NCBI RefSeq assembly: GCF_947489715.1
Contig: NZ_CANLER010000008.1
Location: 186,001 to 250,000, forward strand
Direction of reading: 5' to 3'
From: an uncultured Roseovarius sp.
GTDB lineage: Bacteria > Pseudomonadota > Alphaproteobacteria > Rhodobacterales > Rhodobacteraceae
DNA length: 64,000 nucleotides
Shown: in pieces, positions 54,017 to 63,671 of the stretch
How the letters are laid out: each line of letters starts with the position of its first letter
How positions within the stretch are numbered: the first letter of the stretch is position 1
Notes under the pieces: generated by a model
Seen by the model: only the letters and a program-made list of their open reading frames with translations
Told to the model about the DNA's origin: nothing
The model's database searches: none
Program-made: the position numbers and the translations under genes

Positions 54017-55579
54017 TCAGATCATCTCCTGCGCTTTGGCGACACGCGCCGCTTTGTCCAGCTTCTTCTGGTTCAGGGCGCGGAATTCGGGGCGCAGGTT
54101 GGGGCTGCCTTCCCAGATGCCCGCGGTGTCGCCTTCGCCCACACCATCAAAGAATTCCCGCATGTGATCCATGCGTTCCTTGTTGGCGATGGCGGCGTTG
54201 ACCACTTCGGCCAGAGAGCCCGCACCCGCAGGCCCCATCAGTGGCCGGGCCGAGATTAGGTTGGTGAAGTAAAGTGCTGGAATACCTAATTCTTTTGCCT
54301 TTTGAACAACCGGGGTGGTGCCAATGGCCAGGTTCGGTTTCACCCCTTCCATCGCCGCACAATCATCCTCCAGCGAGGCCCGGAACTTGACGTTGACACC
54401 CTTGGCGCGCAGCCAGTCAGCATCCGCTGCCGACCACGGCGTTTTCGGGCAGGCCGTGCCCACATAAGGAACCTCCGCGCCGCTTTCGATCAGCAGTCGC
54501 GCCACCAGCAGCTCGCTGCCCTCATAACCGCTTAACGTGATCGTGCCATCAATGGGTGCCTTCGCCAGCGCACCCTTGATCGCGGGCAAAAACGCATTCT
54601 GCGCCGCCGAGATGTTTTTGGACGCGATTCCAAAGGCATCCCCGATGAACTTCAACCAGTCCGCGGTGCCGTCGTGGCCCACCGGCGCGCTGCCCACGAT
54701 GGGCCTGCCTGCCGTCTCGAATTCGCGGATCGCAGCCGTGTAGAACGGATGGATCGCCGCCACCGCGCCGCAATCCAGTGCTGCGTATAATTCACGCCAT
54801 TCACGGCAGGGCACAACCGGCCCGGCGGCCAGTCCCATTGGGGCCAACATCGCGCCAATCATCACCGGATCAGCCGGGAACATCTCCCCCAACAATGACA
54901 CCGTTGGGCGATCGGATTTGCCACCCTCAGGGGCCGCCACCGGCCCTGCTTCGATTTCCTTGCGGGCGTAGTTCAGCATTGCCCCGGCCAAAACGTCCTT
55001 TGCCTCTGCATGTGTAGGGATGCCAAAGCCAGGCACATCAATGCCGACAATGCGTACGCCGTTGATCTCATCCGGGAGCAGCCTAAGCGGCACACCGCTT
55101 GCGGTTGGCACACAAAGGTTGGTTACGACAATTGCATCGAACCGGTCGGGATCAGCCAACTCATGAACCGCATCGCGGATGTCTTCGAAGAGTTTTCCGG
55201 TTACGAGGGATTCGGAGTTGAATGGGACGTAGCCGACAGAGCGGCGCGCTCCGTAGAAATGGCTGACAAAGGTAAGGCCATAGACGCAGCAGGCCGATCC
55301 GCTAAGCACCGTAGCCACACGTTTCATGCGCAATCCGACACGCAGGCTGCCAAAGGCCGGGCACATGCTTTGCGGTTTGTCATGCGGGCCTTTTGGGTAG
55401 TCGCGCGCGTATTGATCCAGCAGTTCTGACTGGCCTGCCATATGCGCGGCCTTTTCCATCTCGGAACCCGAATGGCAGCCCAGCCCGGGATCGCCCTGCA
55501 ATTTGGGCATCCCCTCGCGGGGTTTTCCCTTGATGACCTCGGCTTGTGCCGCGCTATCGTATGTGACCTCGTCGGCCAT
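54017..55579 (-). CDS. bchY: Chlorophyllide a reductase subunit Y
   Basis: NifD-like subunit, 520 residues, starting MADEVTYDSAAQAEVIKGKP. Cysteines in GLGCHSG, SMCPAFGSLR and GSACCVYG are placed as expected for the cluster-binding half. It starts 10 bases after the bchX stop. The product forms a heterotetramer with BchZ. Confidence 0.95.
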   Translation of the reverse strand: MADEVTYDSAAQAEVIKGKPREGMPKLQGDPGLGCHSGSEMEKAAHMAGQSELLDQYARDYPKGPHDKPQSMCPAFGSLRVGLRMKRVATVLSGSACCVYGLTFVSHFYGARRSVGYVPFNSESLVTGKLFEDIRDAVHELADPDRFDAIVVTNLCVPTASGVPLRLLPDEINGVRIVGIDVPGFGIPTHAEAKDVLAGAMLNYARKEIEAGPVAAPEGGKSDRPTVSLLGEMFPADPVMIGAMLAPMGLAAGPVVPCREWRELYAALDCGAVAAIHPFYTAAIREFETAGRPIVGSAPVGHDGTADWLKFIGDAFGIASKNISAAQNAFLPAIKGALAKAPIDGTITLSGYEGSELLVARLLIESGAEVPYVGTACPKTPWSAADADWLRAKGVNVKFRASLEDDCAAMEGVKPNLAIGTTPVVQKAKELGIPALYFTNLISARPLMGPAGAGSLAEVVNAAIANKERMDHMREFFDGVGEGDTAGIWEGSPNLRPEFRALNQKKLDKAARVAKAQEMI

Positions 55580-55589
55580 TCAACTGCTC

Positions 55590-56591
55590 TCACGCATCAT
55601 CATAAATCACTTCCAGCGACTCTTTCGGTTTCGCATTTTTACCGCGCATGTCCTCATCGGTGGCCGGTTCCAGCGTGACGCCAGCCCCGGTTTCCGAGCC
55701 ATCGAACAACTCAAGCAATCCATCCTGAGTAAGCGGTGCTGGCCGTACTGGCGGGGCCACTGCAACGTTCTCGCCAAGCTCAGAAAATAGCGTGCCCCAT
55801 TTGCTCGCATCCGTGCCAACTATTTGATAATTCGCAGATTTCTTGCGCAGATCGTCATCCTGCGGAATTGATGCCAGCACTGGAATATCCACTGCTTTTG
55901 CAAAGGCTTGCGCTTCACCCGAATGGTCATCCTTGTTGATCACCAGCCCCGCGACACCAACGTTACCGCCCAACTTGCGGAAATATTCCACCGCTGAACA
56001 AACATTGTTGGCCACATAAAGTGATTGGAGGTCATTTGAGGCAACAAGGATCACCTTTTGCGCCATGTCACGCGCAATCGGCAGGCCAAATCCGCCGCAG
56101 ACCACGTCGCCCAGAAAATCCAAGAGGACGTAATCAAAGTCCCAATCGTGAAAGCCCAGCTTTTCCAATAGCTCGAACCCATGGATGATCCCACGGCCGC
56201 CGCAACCACGACCCACTTCAGGTCCGCCGAGCTCCATCGCAAAGACACCACCGCGCTTGAAACATACGTCGCCAATTCTGACCTGCTCACCGGCAAGGTT
56301 CTTTTTGGTCGAGGTTTCGATGATGGTGGGACACGCCTTGCCGCCAAAAAGCAGGCTGGTTGTATCCGATTTTGGATCACACCCGATCAGTAAAACGCGC
56401 TTACCCTGCTCGGCCATCATGTGGCTCAGGTTAGCCAGGGTGAATGATTTACCGATCCCGCCCTTGCCATAGATTGCGATGATTTGCGTTTTAGAAGTTG
56501 GCTCATCGGTCACAAGATCGGCAAGGTCTTCGCCGGCTTCATCACGCAACCGCTGATCGAAATCTTTCAGGTTCGGCACATCATCTTTCAC
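55590..56591 (-). CDS. bchX: Chlorophyllide a reductase iron protein subunit X
   Basis: NifH-like ATP-dependent reductase, 333 residues. The P-loop [16 protein letters not shown] lies near residue 38, and the 4Fe-4S cysteines are in [10 protein letters not shown] and [10 protein letters not shown]. It overlaps bchC by four bases (ATGA). Electrons pass from BchX to BchYZ. Confidence 0.96.
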   Translation of the reverse strand: MKDDVPNLKDFDQRLRDEAGEDLADLVTDEPTSKTQIIAIYGKGGIGKSFTLANLSHMMAEQGKRVLLIGCDPKSDTTSLLFGGKACPTIIETSTKKNLAGEQVRIGDVCFKRGGVFAMELGGPEVGRGCGGRGIIHGFELLEKLGFHDWDFDYVLLDFLGDVVCGGFGLPIARDMAQKVILVASNDLQSLYVANNVCSAVEYFRKLGGNVGVAGLVINKDDHSGEAQAFAKAVDIPVLASIPQDDDLRKKSANYQIVGTDASKWGTLFSELGENVAVAPPVRPAPLTQDGLLELFDGSETGAGVTLEPATDEDMRGKNAKPKESLEVIYDDA

Positions 56592-57529
56592 GCGGCGTCC
56601 TTCCAGTTGAGTATCATTTTAAGGCAGGCCGGATCCTCGAACGCCGTGCGATAGGCACCGGGCACGTCGCGGCAAGTGGCCTCGTGGGTAATCAGTCCGC
56701 CAAGCGAAAGCGCACCGCTGTTCACCAAATCCCGCACCGCCGTCAGATCTTTGCGAGCCCATTCGGCCGCAACGCGAAAACGCGCCTCTTTCATAAAGGC
56801 GGGTGGGAAGGCAAAGCTCAGAGAATCGGCATAAAATCCGGCCAGCACAATCTCACCACCCCGAACCAGTCGTCCAATCAAGTCGTTCAGAATTCCGGCA
56901 TTGCCAGACGCATCGTAAATCGCGTTGTAGTCGCGGCGAGAATCGTCGTGCGGATCAATCACCTCATAACCCTGCGCACCGCTGCGGCGATCAGGTTCGA
57001 TTTCCCATACTGTCGGCGCGGGCGCTCCGGCGGCAATGGTCAGGCGCGCAAGAAGCCGCCCCAATACGCCATGCCCTACGATCAGTTGTGGCATTGCTTT
57101 TTCCAGACCTGCAATCGCATGTCGCGCTGTAGCGGCCAGCGCCAGCAAAGCACCTTCTGCCTTCAGCGCGGGGTCGATTCGGGTCACGCGATCAGATGCA
57201 GTCACAAGACGTGAAGCCGCGCCGCCAAAAAGACCAAAGGCACCGTCAAAGCAATCGGCACCTGGTATGAAAACATGATCGCCAGGCCGAAACCCGCTAG
57301 CGACACCAGCTTCGACAACCTCACCCGCAGCCTCATAGCCGGGTACCAGCGGATAGCCCATCCCGGGGAAGGGCGGCATCTCACCGGACCAGAACAGCTT
57401 TTCGGTACCAGTGGAAATTCCAGAATAGGCGATATCCACAACCAGATCGTCTGCGCCCGGAGTTTTGAGCGGTAGAGTGTCGATTTGCAGATCCCTTGGA
57501 CCTTTCAGATAGACGGCTTGCGCCTCCAT
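56588..57529 (-). CDS. bchC: 3-hydroxyethyl bacteriochlorophyllide a dehydrogenase
   Basis: Oxidises the 3-hydroxyethyl group to acetyl. A 313-residue zinc-type alcohol dehydrogenase-like protein starting [20 protein letters not shown] at ATG 57529, with GGGAG upstream. The fold motifs [13 protein letters not shown] and [14 protein letters not shown] are visible. The frame to 57580 has no better start. Tandem PpsR boxes lie 60-105 bases upstream, so bchC likely opens its own promoter within the crt-bch-puf superoperon. Confidence 0.95.
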   Translation of the reverse strand: MEAQAVYLKGPRDLQIDTLPLKTPGADDLVVDIAYSGISTGTEKLFWSGEMPPFPGMGYPLVPGYEAAGEVVEAGVASGFRPGDHVFIPGADCFDGAFGLFGGAASRLVTASDRVTRIDPALKAEGALLALAATARHAIAGLEKAMPQLIVGHGVLGRLLARLTIAAGAPAPTVWEIEPDRRSGAQGYEVIDPHDDSRRDYNAIYDASGNAGILNDLIGRLVRGGEIVLAGFYADSLSFAFPPAFMKEARFRVAAEWARKDLTAVRDLVNSGALSLGGLITHEATCRDVPGAYRTAFEDPACLKMILNWKDAA

Positions 57530-57589
57530 TTTCGGTCTCCCATCTTTCCGCCCGCACCTAAGACTCAGCGGATGTGGCATATTGCCTAA

Positions 57590-57607
57590 TGTAAGTTTAT
57601 CGAGACA
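57590..57607. promoter_or_regulatory. PpsR/CrtJ box (bchC-proximal)
   Basis: TGTAAGTTTATCGAGACA fits TGT-N12-ACA. It is about 60 bases before the bchC start and 8 bases from a second box. Paired sites at this spacing upstream of bchC are well known in Rhodobacter. Confidence 0.72.
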
Positions 57608-57615
57608 ATATAATG

Positions 57616-57633
57616 TGTCAAGTTATCTTTACA
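57616..57633. promoter_or_regulatory. PpsR/CrtJ box (bchC-distal)
   Basis: TGTCAAGTTATCTTTACA fits TGT-N12-ACA with a strong TGTCAA half. Together with the site at 57590 it forms the tandem operator of the bchC promoter, located between the end of crtF and bchC. Confidence 0.72.
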
Positions 57634-57648
57634 TATGTGAGGATGGCA

Positions 57649-58776
57649 TTAGGCAGGTTTGGTGCATGTCACAACGCTGGTGACATAGGGACGTAGGGTC
57701 CGAGGTGTTAGAAAATCCACGAACCCAACTTCCTGACACATCCGGCAAATGCTTGATGCGGACCGGACCCGCCCCGTGCGCATCGCCATTGTGTAGAAGT
57801 TGAAATAGATATCGCCCGCCGACTCCGGTCGCTCACCACCCGACATCGGTTCAGACACAATCAACCGGCCACCAGCAGGCAAGGCATTGAATGCTTTGGA
57901 CAGAAGGTCCTCCACCACGTCATCGGCATGATCGTAAAGCACCCTGATCAGCGAAATAGCGTCTGCCCCTGCAGGCAACGCTTCATCCCGAAAACTCCCC
58001 GCATGCAGATCTACCCGCCCCTCCAGCCGCGCCACCGAGAAAGCCTCTCGGGCTGTCGGCATCACTTCGGGAAGATCGAGCAGAATGGCCTGAATGTTCG
58101 GATTTCGGCGCAGGACTTCTGTTAGAAACGCGCCTGATCCACCTCCGACATCTAATATCCGAGTGACACCCCGCAGGTTCACAAGCTGCAACGTGTCCTG
58201 GGCGACAAGCTGCTGGGATTGCGCCATCAGTTTTGAATAGCGTACAGCCATATCGCCTGAGACGTCGCCTGACTTGCCAAAGACATAAGGCCAGAATTGC
58301 GCCAGATGGGTCTCTGTCTCTCCACGCAGCAATGTCACCGGATCAGCCATATCAGCGTAAAGCACTCGGTTATGGCTTATCATTTCGGTCAGTCCCGGCA
58401 CGCCAAGAACTGCCGCTCCGCGACGTGCCAAAACGTATCGTCCATCCCGCCGGCGCCTGACCAGTTTCATGGCCACACCCGCGGACAGCAACCGCGCCAT
58501 GCTCTCTTTTGGAATATCTGCACTCAACCCAAGCTGTGCAGCTGACTTAGGGCCATTTAGCAATTCGCTCAGGACATCTGACTCGACCAAGGCAAGCAAC
58601 GCCTGAGATTTTACAAACCCTTGTAGAATTTCGAAGATTTCAGCGCCGTCGCGACGGGCCAGCGATTTACTTACAGGAAGCAGACTGGCCCATTTCTGAA
58701 ACCCTGCGCGCGCTACAAGGCGCATAAACCACAATGAGGGTGACAGATGAAATCGCGGGGCCTGGCTGCCCGACAC
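57649..58776 (-). CDS. crtF: Hydroxyneurosporene O-methyltransferase
   Basis: SAM-dependent methyltransferase that adds the 1-methoxy group in spheroidene-type carotenoids. The protein has 375 residues: a helical dimerisation half, then the SAM motif ILDVGGGSGAFLTEVL near residue 220 and the later SLIRVLYDHAD. It starts 10 bases after the crtE stop and belongs to the same transcript. Confidence 0.94.
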   Translation of the reverse strand: MSGSQAPRFHLSPSLWFMRLVARAGFQKWASLLPVSKSLARRDGAEIFEILQGFVKSQALLALVESDVLSELLNGPKSAAQLGLSADIPKESMARLLSAGVAMKLVRRRRDGRYVLARRGAAVLGVPGLTEMISHNRVLYADMADPVTLLRGETETHLAQFWPYVFGKSGDVSGDMAVRYSKLMAQSQQLVAQDTLQLVNLRGVTRILDVGGGSGAFLTEVLRRNPNIQAILLDLPEVMPTAREAFSVARLEGRVDLHAGSFRDEALPAGADAISLIRVLYDHADDVVEDLLSKAFNALPAGGRLIVSEPMSGGERPESAGDIYFNFYTMAMRTGRVRSASSICRMCQEVGFVDFLTPRTLRPYVTSVVTCTKPA

Positions 58777-58785
58777 CTTCCCGCC

Positions 58786-59655
58786 TCAGACCCGGTTTCC
58801 GGCAGGCACTTTCGGCATGATAGATTGGGCCTTCATGCGCACAATCTCAGCCAGCGCAGCCTCGCCGGGGCAAGATGGAATAGAAGCAATAGCGCCGGCA
58901 AGAATATCGGAAAGCCGCTCGAATGCGCCTTTAACGCCCCATTCGGACACAGCATTTGGTCGCCCATGCAGATCGTCCTGACCCGCAGGCTTGCCCAGTG
59001 ACGACGCATCCATCAGCGCATCACGCAGGTCATCTGCCACCTGAAACGCCTCTCCAATCAAGGCACCAAGATCATACCAGGGTTCGGGATCATGCCCTGC
59101 CGAAATTGCGCCCATTTCCGTCGCCGCTACGAACAGCGCAGCAGTCTTGGATCGGTGGTAAGCCCCCAGGTCAATCTTTGGCTCGCTTTCCCATCCCTGA
59201 CCGGCGCAGATGCCATTGGGCATGCCCGTGCGCCGGGTCAGTGAAAGTATCATTTTTGTCGCCCGCGTGCAGTCGACTTCTGCTGTGCGTGCCAATGTCT
59301 CGAAGGCCAATACAATGAGGCTGTCACCGGTCAAAACTGCAAGCGGCTCTGAATACGCGCGGTGCACTGACGGTTTGCCGCGTCGCACATCCGCATCGTC
59401 AAAGCAGGGTAGATCGTCATGCACCAAACTGGCGCAATGCATCAGCTCAAGCGCCGATGCAGCGGCATCCGACAGCACCGGCTTGTCATCGCCACATGCC
59501 TTGGCGACCGAGAGCAGGATAGTGGGGCGAATTCGCGCCCCACCGGGCGTCGTCGCATACACCAAGGCCCCGGAAAGTCGTTCTGGCGCCTGTTCCCCCT
59601 GGGATAGCGCAAGCGCCCGATCAACGGCGTTCTCAATCCGTTCAGATAGCGGCAT
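58786..59655 (-). CDS. crtE: Geranylgeranyl diphosphate synthase
   Basis: Makes C20 prenyl diphosphate for carotenoids and the bacteriochlorophyll tail. The 289-residue protein has the first aspartate-rich motif in VHDDLPCFDDADVRRGKPS and the second in FQVADDLRDALMD. It is the first gene of the crtEF-bchCXYZ-puf superoperon and diverges from crtD, with PpsR-type boxes between. Confidence 0.95.
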   Translation of the reverse strand: MPLSERIENAVDRALALSQGEQAPERLSGALVYATTPGGARIRPTILLSVAKACGDDKPVLSDAAASALELMHCASLVHDDLPCFDDADVRRGKPSVHRAYSEPLAVLTGDSLIVLAFETLARTAEVDCTRATKMILSLTRRTGMPNGICAGQGWESEPKIDLGAYHRSKTAALFVAATEMGAISAGHDPEPWYDLGALIGEAFQVADDLRDALMDASSLGKPAGQDDLHGRPNAVSEWGVKGAFERLSDILAGAIASIPSCPGEAALAEIVRMKAQSIMPKVPAGNRV

Positions 59656-59676
59656 TCAAGCCTCCCGATAATCATG

Positions 59677-59694
59677 TGTAATGTATAATTGACA
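59677..59694. promoter_or_regulatory. PpsR/CrtJ box between crtE and crtD
   Basis: TGTAATGTATAATTGACA fits TGT-N12-ACA, with the TTGACA half. It is 22 bases upstream of the crtE start. Confidence 0.7.
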
Positions 59695-59701
59695 TTATTT
59701 T

Positions 59702-59719
59702 CGTAAATTATACTGGACA
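59702..59719. promoter_or_regulatory. Degenerate PpsR-type box on the crtD side
   Basis: CGTAAATTATACTGGACA fits the pattern except for C in place of the first T. It lies 7 bases from the intact box and 28 bases before crtD, consistent with a tandem operator shared by the divergent genes. Confidence 0.5.
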
Positions 59720-59747
59720 CAAAGAGGTAACGAGTCAACAATTAGAC

Positions 59748-61337
59748 ATGAATGCTGTTCGGCAGCCATCCAATCTCAGCAACCGCGCGATTGTTATCGG
59801 CGCCGGCATTGCAGGGCTTGCGACGGCTGCACGGCTTGTCCACGCAGGCATGCATGTCACGGTCCACGAGGCCCATGCGACACCCGGTGGTAAAATGCGC
59901 TGTCTGCCAAGTTCGGCTGGCCCCGTTGATGCAGGCCCGACTGTGCTGACGATGCGACCGGTTGTAGAGCAGCTTTATTCCGACTTAGGCGAAACCCTGA
60001 ACGACCATCTCACGTTGATACGCCAGCGAGTGATTGCACGGCACTTCTGGGCCGATGGAAGCCAATTGGATCTGTTTGACGATGAAGACGAAAATATAGC
60101 GGCGATAGAGCGTTTTTCCGATGCATCTGCGGCGCGGCAGTTCCGTGATTTTTGCACCCGCGCACGGCAGCTTTTTCAAGCCTTCGATGCTCCGATGATG
60201 CAGGCCCCCACACCATCGCTTGCCAAGCTTGCACGCTACGTCGGGGCCCGCCCCGGTTTACTGACCAAACTCGCACCGTTTTCAACGCTCCACTCGCTGT
60301 TATGTCAGCACTTTGATGACCCACGCCTGATCCAGTTATTCGGCCGCTACGCCACATATGTTGGCGGCTCGCCCTATCAGGCCCCTGCTCTTCTGGCACT
60401 GATTTGGCAGGCCGAAGCCGCAGGTGTCTGGGCGGTACAGGGCGGCATGCACCAACTGGCACAATCGCTCGTAACAATGGCGAAGGCGCGCGGTGTCGAG
60501 TATCGGTTTGGAATGCCGGTAGAGAGGATCGAAATCCGTAATGGGATGACCGCCGGCGTGACCTTGGCAGACGGTAGTATTTCCGCATCTTCAACCGTTA
60601 TTTTCAATGGCGATCCACGAGCTCTTTCTCAAGGTTTACTGGGCAACGAATGCGCTTCCCTGGCCCCACAAACAACCAGCAGCGCCCGTAGTCTCTCGGC
60701 CGAGGTCTGGGCCTTTGCGGCACGCGTTGCGGGACCGGAGCTTGCGCATCACAACGTCTTTTTCCGAAAGGATCCGAAGCCCGAATTCGACATGCTAGCG
60801 CGCGGAGAAATGATCCCTGATCCGACTATCTATCTCTGTGCGATGGATCGCGGCATGCCATCACCCTCGCCGGATACGGAACGGTTCGAAACCATTGCGA
60901 ATGCCCCGTCCATGACCACCCGCCCGACCCAAAAGGATTTTTCCAGATGCCAGAAACGTACCTTTCAGACGCTGGCGAAATTCGGCCTGCGCTTCGATCC
61001 GATGCCGGGACAGGGCAGCCTGACTACCCCCAGCGGGTTCGACAAACTGTTCCCGGCCTCAGCCGGTGCACTTTACGGGCAGAGCCCTCACGGGCTTACG
61101 GCGTCCATTCGGCGGCCACAGGCCCGCACTGCGATCAAGGGACTTTATCTGACAGGCGGTTGCACCCATCCGGGTGCGGGCGTTCCGATGGCACTCCTCT
61201 CCGCGAGGCACGCGGTAGAGGCGATATTGAACGACCGAACTTTGACATCGATGTCCCGCCAAACGGTTACGCCTGGTGGTATGTCGACGGCATCTGCGAC
61301 AACGGGCGTCAATCAATCAGCGTCATCGGGTTCATAG
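59748..61337 (+). CDS. crtD: Carotenoid 3,4-desaturase (methoxyneurosporene dehydrogenase)
   Basis: FAD-dependent desaturase of the CrtI family, 529 residues. The dinucleotide motif VIGAGIAGLATAARLVHAG is at residues 16-34 and the C-terminal flavin motif GLYLTGGCTHPGAGVPMALL is near residue 467. The last 35 or so residues (serine- and threonine-rich) overlap the 5' part of crtC in another frame. It produces the 3,4 double bond in spheroidene synthesis. Confidence 0.93.
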   Translation: MNAVRQPSNLSNRAIVIGAGIAGLATAARLVHAGMHVTVHEAHATPGGKMRCLPSSAGPVDAGPTVLTMRPVVEQLYSDLGETLNDHLTLIRQRVIARHFWADGSQLDLFDDEDENIAAIERFSDASAARQFRDFCTRARQLFQAFDAPMMQAPTPSLAKLARYVGARPGLLTKLAPFSTLHSLLCQHFDDPRLIQLFGRYATYVGGSPYQAPALLALIWQAEAAGVWAVQGGMHQLAQSLVTMAKARGVEYRFGMPVERIEIRNGMTAGVTLADGSISASSTVIFNGDPRALSQGLLGNECASLAPQTTSSARSLSAEVWAFAARVAGPELAHHNVFFRKDPKPEFDMLARGEMIPDPTIYLCAMDRGMPSPSPDTERFETIANAPSMTTRPTQKDFSRCQKRTFQTLAKFGLRFDPMPGQGSLTTPSGFDKLFPASAGALYGQSPHGLTASIRRPQARTAIKGLYLTGGCTHPGAGVPMALLSARHAVEAILNDRTLTSMSRQTVTPGGMSTASATTGVNQSASSGS

Positions 61338-62164
61338 GGTCTGTTTTTTCTCCCTGGTATGCCTGGTCCGGGCGACGCGAACCCCAGAACCACGTTTGCA
61401 TCAATGTCGCCACCTATGGTCCCGGAGGGCGTTTCACGATGACCGACCGAGGCAGGTCTGCTTTGCGGCAGGATGCCGATGAACTTGTTGTCGGTCCATC
61501 GTCAATGCGGTGGCAGGATGACAGCTTGGTCATCACCGTGAACGAGCTATCGGCCCCACCCCGCGTCTCGCGCGTTAGGGGTACAATTACTGTTTCTCCT
61601 TCGGCCATCACGTCTGTCGAGGCGACACTGACCCAAGATGGTAGCCATATCTGGCGGCCCTTTGCCCCCACTTGCGACATCCACGTCGATCTCGAAGCAC
61701 CGGGTTGGCAATGGGACGGGCATGGCTATTTCGATGCCAATTTCGGCACAAGGGCTCTAGAGCAGGACTTCACTTACTGGACCTGGGGGCGTTTTCCGAC
61801 ACAGGCTGGCAGCACATGTTTTTATGACGCCACGTTGCGGGATGGCAGCACTCTGGCACTGGGGGTTCACTTTGATGCCAATGGCAAAGCCTCGTTGCTG
61901 ACACCTCCGCCACGGACGCGCTTGCCCCGCAGCCTTTGGGCGGTTGCCCGTGAAACACGCGCGGATTCCGGATACGCGCCGAAACAGGTACAAAACATGC
62001 TGGATGTACCGTTTTACAGCCGTGCATCTGTCAAAACATGCATTGACGGCTTCGAGAGCATCGGCGTTCACGAAGCCCTTGACCTTAAACGCTTCCGAAC
62101 ACCCTTTTTAAAACCTATGCTGGCCTGTCGGGTGCCGCGCCGGGCAAACTGGACATTTGACTGA
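61160..62164 (+). CDS. crtC: Hydroxyneurosporene synthase (carotenoid 1,2-hydratase)
   Basis: Adds water across the 1,2 double bond of neurosporene. Family sequence begins at FDIDVPPNGYAWWYVDG (61238 on) and continues IGSVFSPWYAWSGRR and FDANFGTRALEQDFTYWTWG. No ATG or GTG starts this block: TTG 61160 gives 334 residues, and a rare ATT at 61226 after AGAGG would give 312. I list TTG with low certainty about the start. The gene overlaps crtD by at least 100 bases and ends 2 bases from the convergent tspO. Confidence 0.88.
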   Translation: MHPSGCGRSDGTPLREARGRGDIERPNFDIDVPPNGYAWWYVDGICDNGRQSISVIGFIGSVFSPWYAWSGRREPQNHVCINVATYGPGGRFTMTDRGRSALRQDADELVVGPSSMRWQDDSLVITVNELSAPPRVSRVRGTITVSPSAITSVEATLTQDGSHIWRPFAPTCDIHVDLEAPGWQWDGHGYFDANFGTRALEQDFTYWTWGRFPTQAGSTCFYDATLRDGSTLALGVHFDANGKASLLTPPPRTRLPRSLWAVARETRADSGYAPKQVQNMLDVPFYSRASVKTCIDGFESIGVHEALDLKRFRTPFLKPMLACRVPRRANWTFD

Positions 62165-62166
62165 GA

Positions 62167-62634
62167 TCAGGCATGACCTTTATTGAGCCGCACGACAGAC
62201 AGGTTAAGCGCCCCGGCGATGGATACCCAAACAAGGTAAGGCACGAATAACAGCCCCGCAAGCCAGTCCACCTGCCACAAAGCCACCATTGCGGCCGCCA
62301 CGGCAATCCACAAAAAGCTGAGGACCAAAAGCCCGGACTTGAGCTTTCGCAATCCGAAAAAAACCGGTGTCCACAAAGCATTGAGCGCAATCTGCAACGA
62401 CCATAAAGCCATTGCTAGTCCATTATCCGGCGCGATGGCCGCGCGTGCACCAGCAAATGACATACAGACATAGAGTGTAGTCCAGGCCAGTGGGAACATG
62501 TAATTGGGCGGTGTCCAAGATGGTTTTTTCAATTCCTCATACCACGATCCCGGCGGGAATATTGCCCCGGTCGTCCCGGCGGCAAAACACGCTGCAAGAA
62601 AAATGAAGAAGAAAACCCAAATCATGTCGACCAT
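62167..62634 (-). CDS. tspO: TspO/MBR family tryptophan-rich sensory protein
   Basis: Outer-membrane/envelope five-helix protein of 155 residues. It shows the family signature IFPPGSWYEELKKPSWTPPN and PLAWTTLYVCMSFAGARA. In Rhodobacter sphaeroides TspO lies in the PGC and lowers photosynthesis gene expression in response to oxygen, possibly through tetrapyrrole export. It sits between crtC and crtB as in that organism. Confidence 0.93.
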   Translation of the reverse strand: MVDMIWVFFFIFLAACFAAGTTGAIFPPGSWYEELKKPSWTPPNYMFPLAWTTLYVCMSFAGARAAIAPDNGLAMALWSLQIALNALWTPVFFGLRKLKSGLLVLSFLWIAVAAAMVALWQVDWLAGLLFVPYLVWVSIAGALNLSVVRLNKGHA

Positions 62635-62645
62635 CCGATCCCGTA

Positions 62646-63671
62646 CTACTGTTGCAGCGCTGCGTTGCGCCGTGCGACATCGCGCGCCTTAAGGCCTGCG
62701 AGTGTCCCGTAGAGCGCGTCACTCCAACCGTGTTCTGCCGCACCGTGATCCGCCGCTGCGTCCACCAGAAATGCCGTTTCTGGTAACGGACGAGCATGAA
62801 CGACGGGCGAACGGGGCATCGCCATTGTCCCAAGCGTTCGGGTGATCGACAAGGCCAACCATCCAAGTTTCTGATGCGTGCTGGTTCTGGCCCGGTGATC
62901 CATCGAGTTGCAGTTCAACCGCTGAATTTCTCCTCCTATCCCGGCGTAGATGTAACGGGCTGCGAAGATGCCGGGCCTGCAGGAGGCGGGCAATACCCCG
63001 ATACCAGCCTCGGATCTAACATACAGCGCATCGGCCTCGCGCAAAAGGCGATCAACGAATCCGTGCACATCGTCGGACATTCGTGGTCGAGCAAGAAATG
63101 CATCTGGTGTCAGACCGGCTTGCTGCATCCACTCCGTAGGGATGTAAAGCCGGCCTTCGCGCGCGTCTTCGCCGACATCCCGTGCGATGTTGGTCAATTG
63201 CATGGCGACACCCAAGTCACACGCACGGGCCAGCGCGTCGCGGTCACGCACCCGCATCAACACGCACATCATCGCACCAACGGCCGCCGCCACCCGCGCG
63301 GAATAGGATCGTAATTCTGACATGGTGGCGTAGCGTTTTTCCATCGCGTCCCAGGCCAATCCCTCCAGCAAAGCTTCGGGCAAGGCGATCGGCATCTGGT
63401 AATCTTCTATAATGGCAGCAAAGGCCCGGTCCGCGGGCGCGTTGCGTGGACGCCCGGCATAGGCCAGATCAAGCCGCTCGTGGAGTTGAAGCACCGCATC
63501 CGCCTTGGCTGGCTGCAGATCAACCGCATCATCAGCCAGTCGACAAAACGCATAAAGCGCCAAAGCCGGATCACGCAATTTGCGGGGCAAAAGCTTTGAG
63601 GCCGCATGAAAAGAGCGCGACCCGTGACGGATCGCCTCGACACAATGCGCCATGTCTTTAGGGTTAATCAT
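62646..63671 (-). CDS. crtB: Phytoene synthase
   Basis: Condenses two geranylgeranyl diphosphates to phytoene. The 341-residue protein has the aspartate-rich motifs in YAFCRLADDAVDLQP and QLTNIARDVGEDAREGRLYI. The start overlaps the crtI stop by four bases (ATGA). It is followed after 11 bases by tspO. Confidence 0.95.
   Translation of the reverse strand: MINPKDMAHCVEAIRHGSRSFHAASKLLPRKLRDPALALYAFCRLADDAVDLQPAKADAVLQLHERLDLAYAGRPRNAPADRAFAAIIEDYQMPIALPEALLEGLAWDAMEKRYATMSELRSYSARVAAAVGAMMCVLMRVRDRDALARACDLGVAMQLTNIARDVGEDAREGRLYIPTEWMQQAGLTPDAFLARPRMSDDVHGFVDRLLREADALYVRSEAGIGVLPASCRPGIFAARYIYAGIGGEIQRLNCNSMDHRARTSTHQKLGWLALSITRTLGTMAMPRSPVVHARPLPETAFLVDAAADHGAAEHGWSDALYGTLAGLKARDVARRNAALQQ

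Noticed and set aside
53227..54201. 324-residue plus-strand open frame
   Set aside because: Antisense to bchZ and the end of bchY; no family resemblance.
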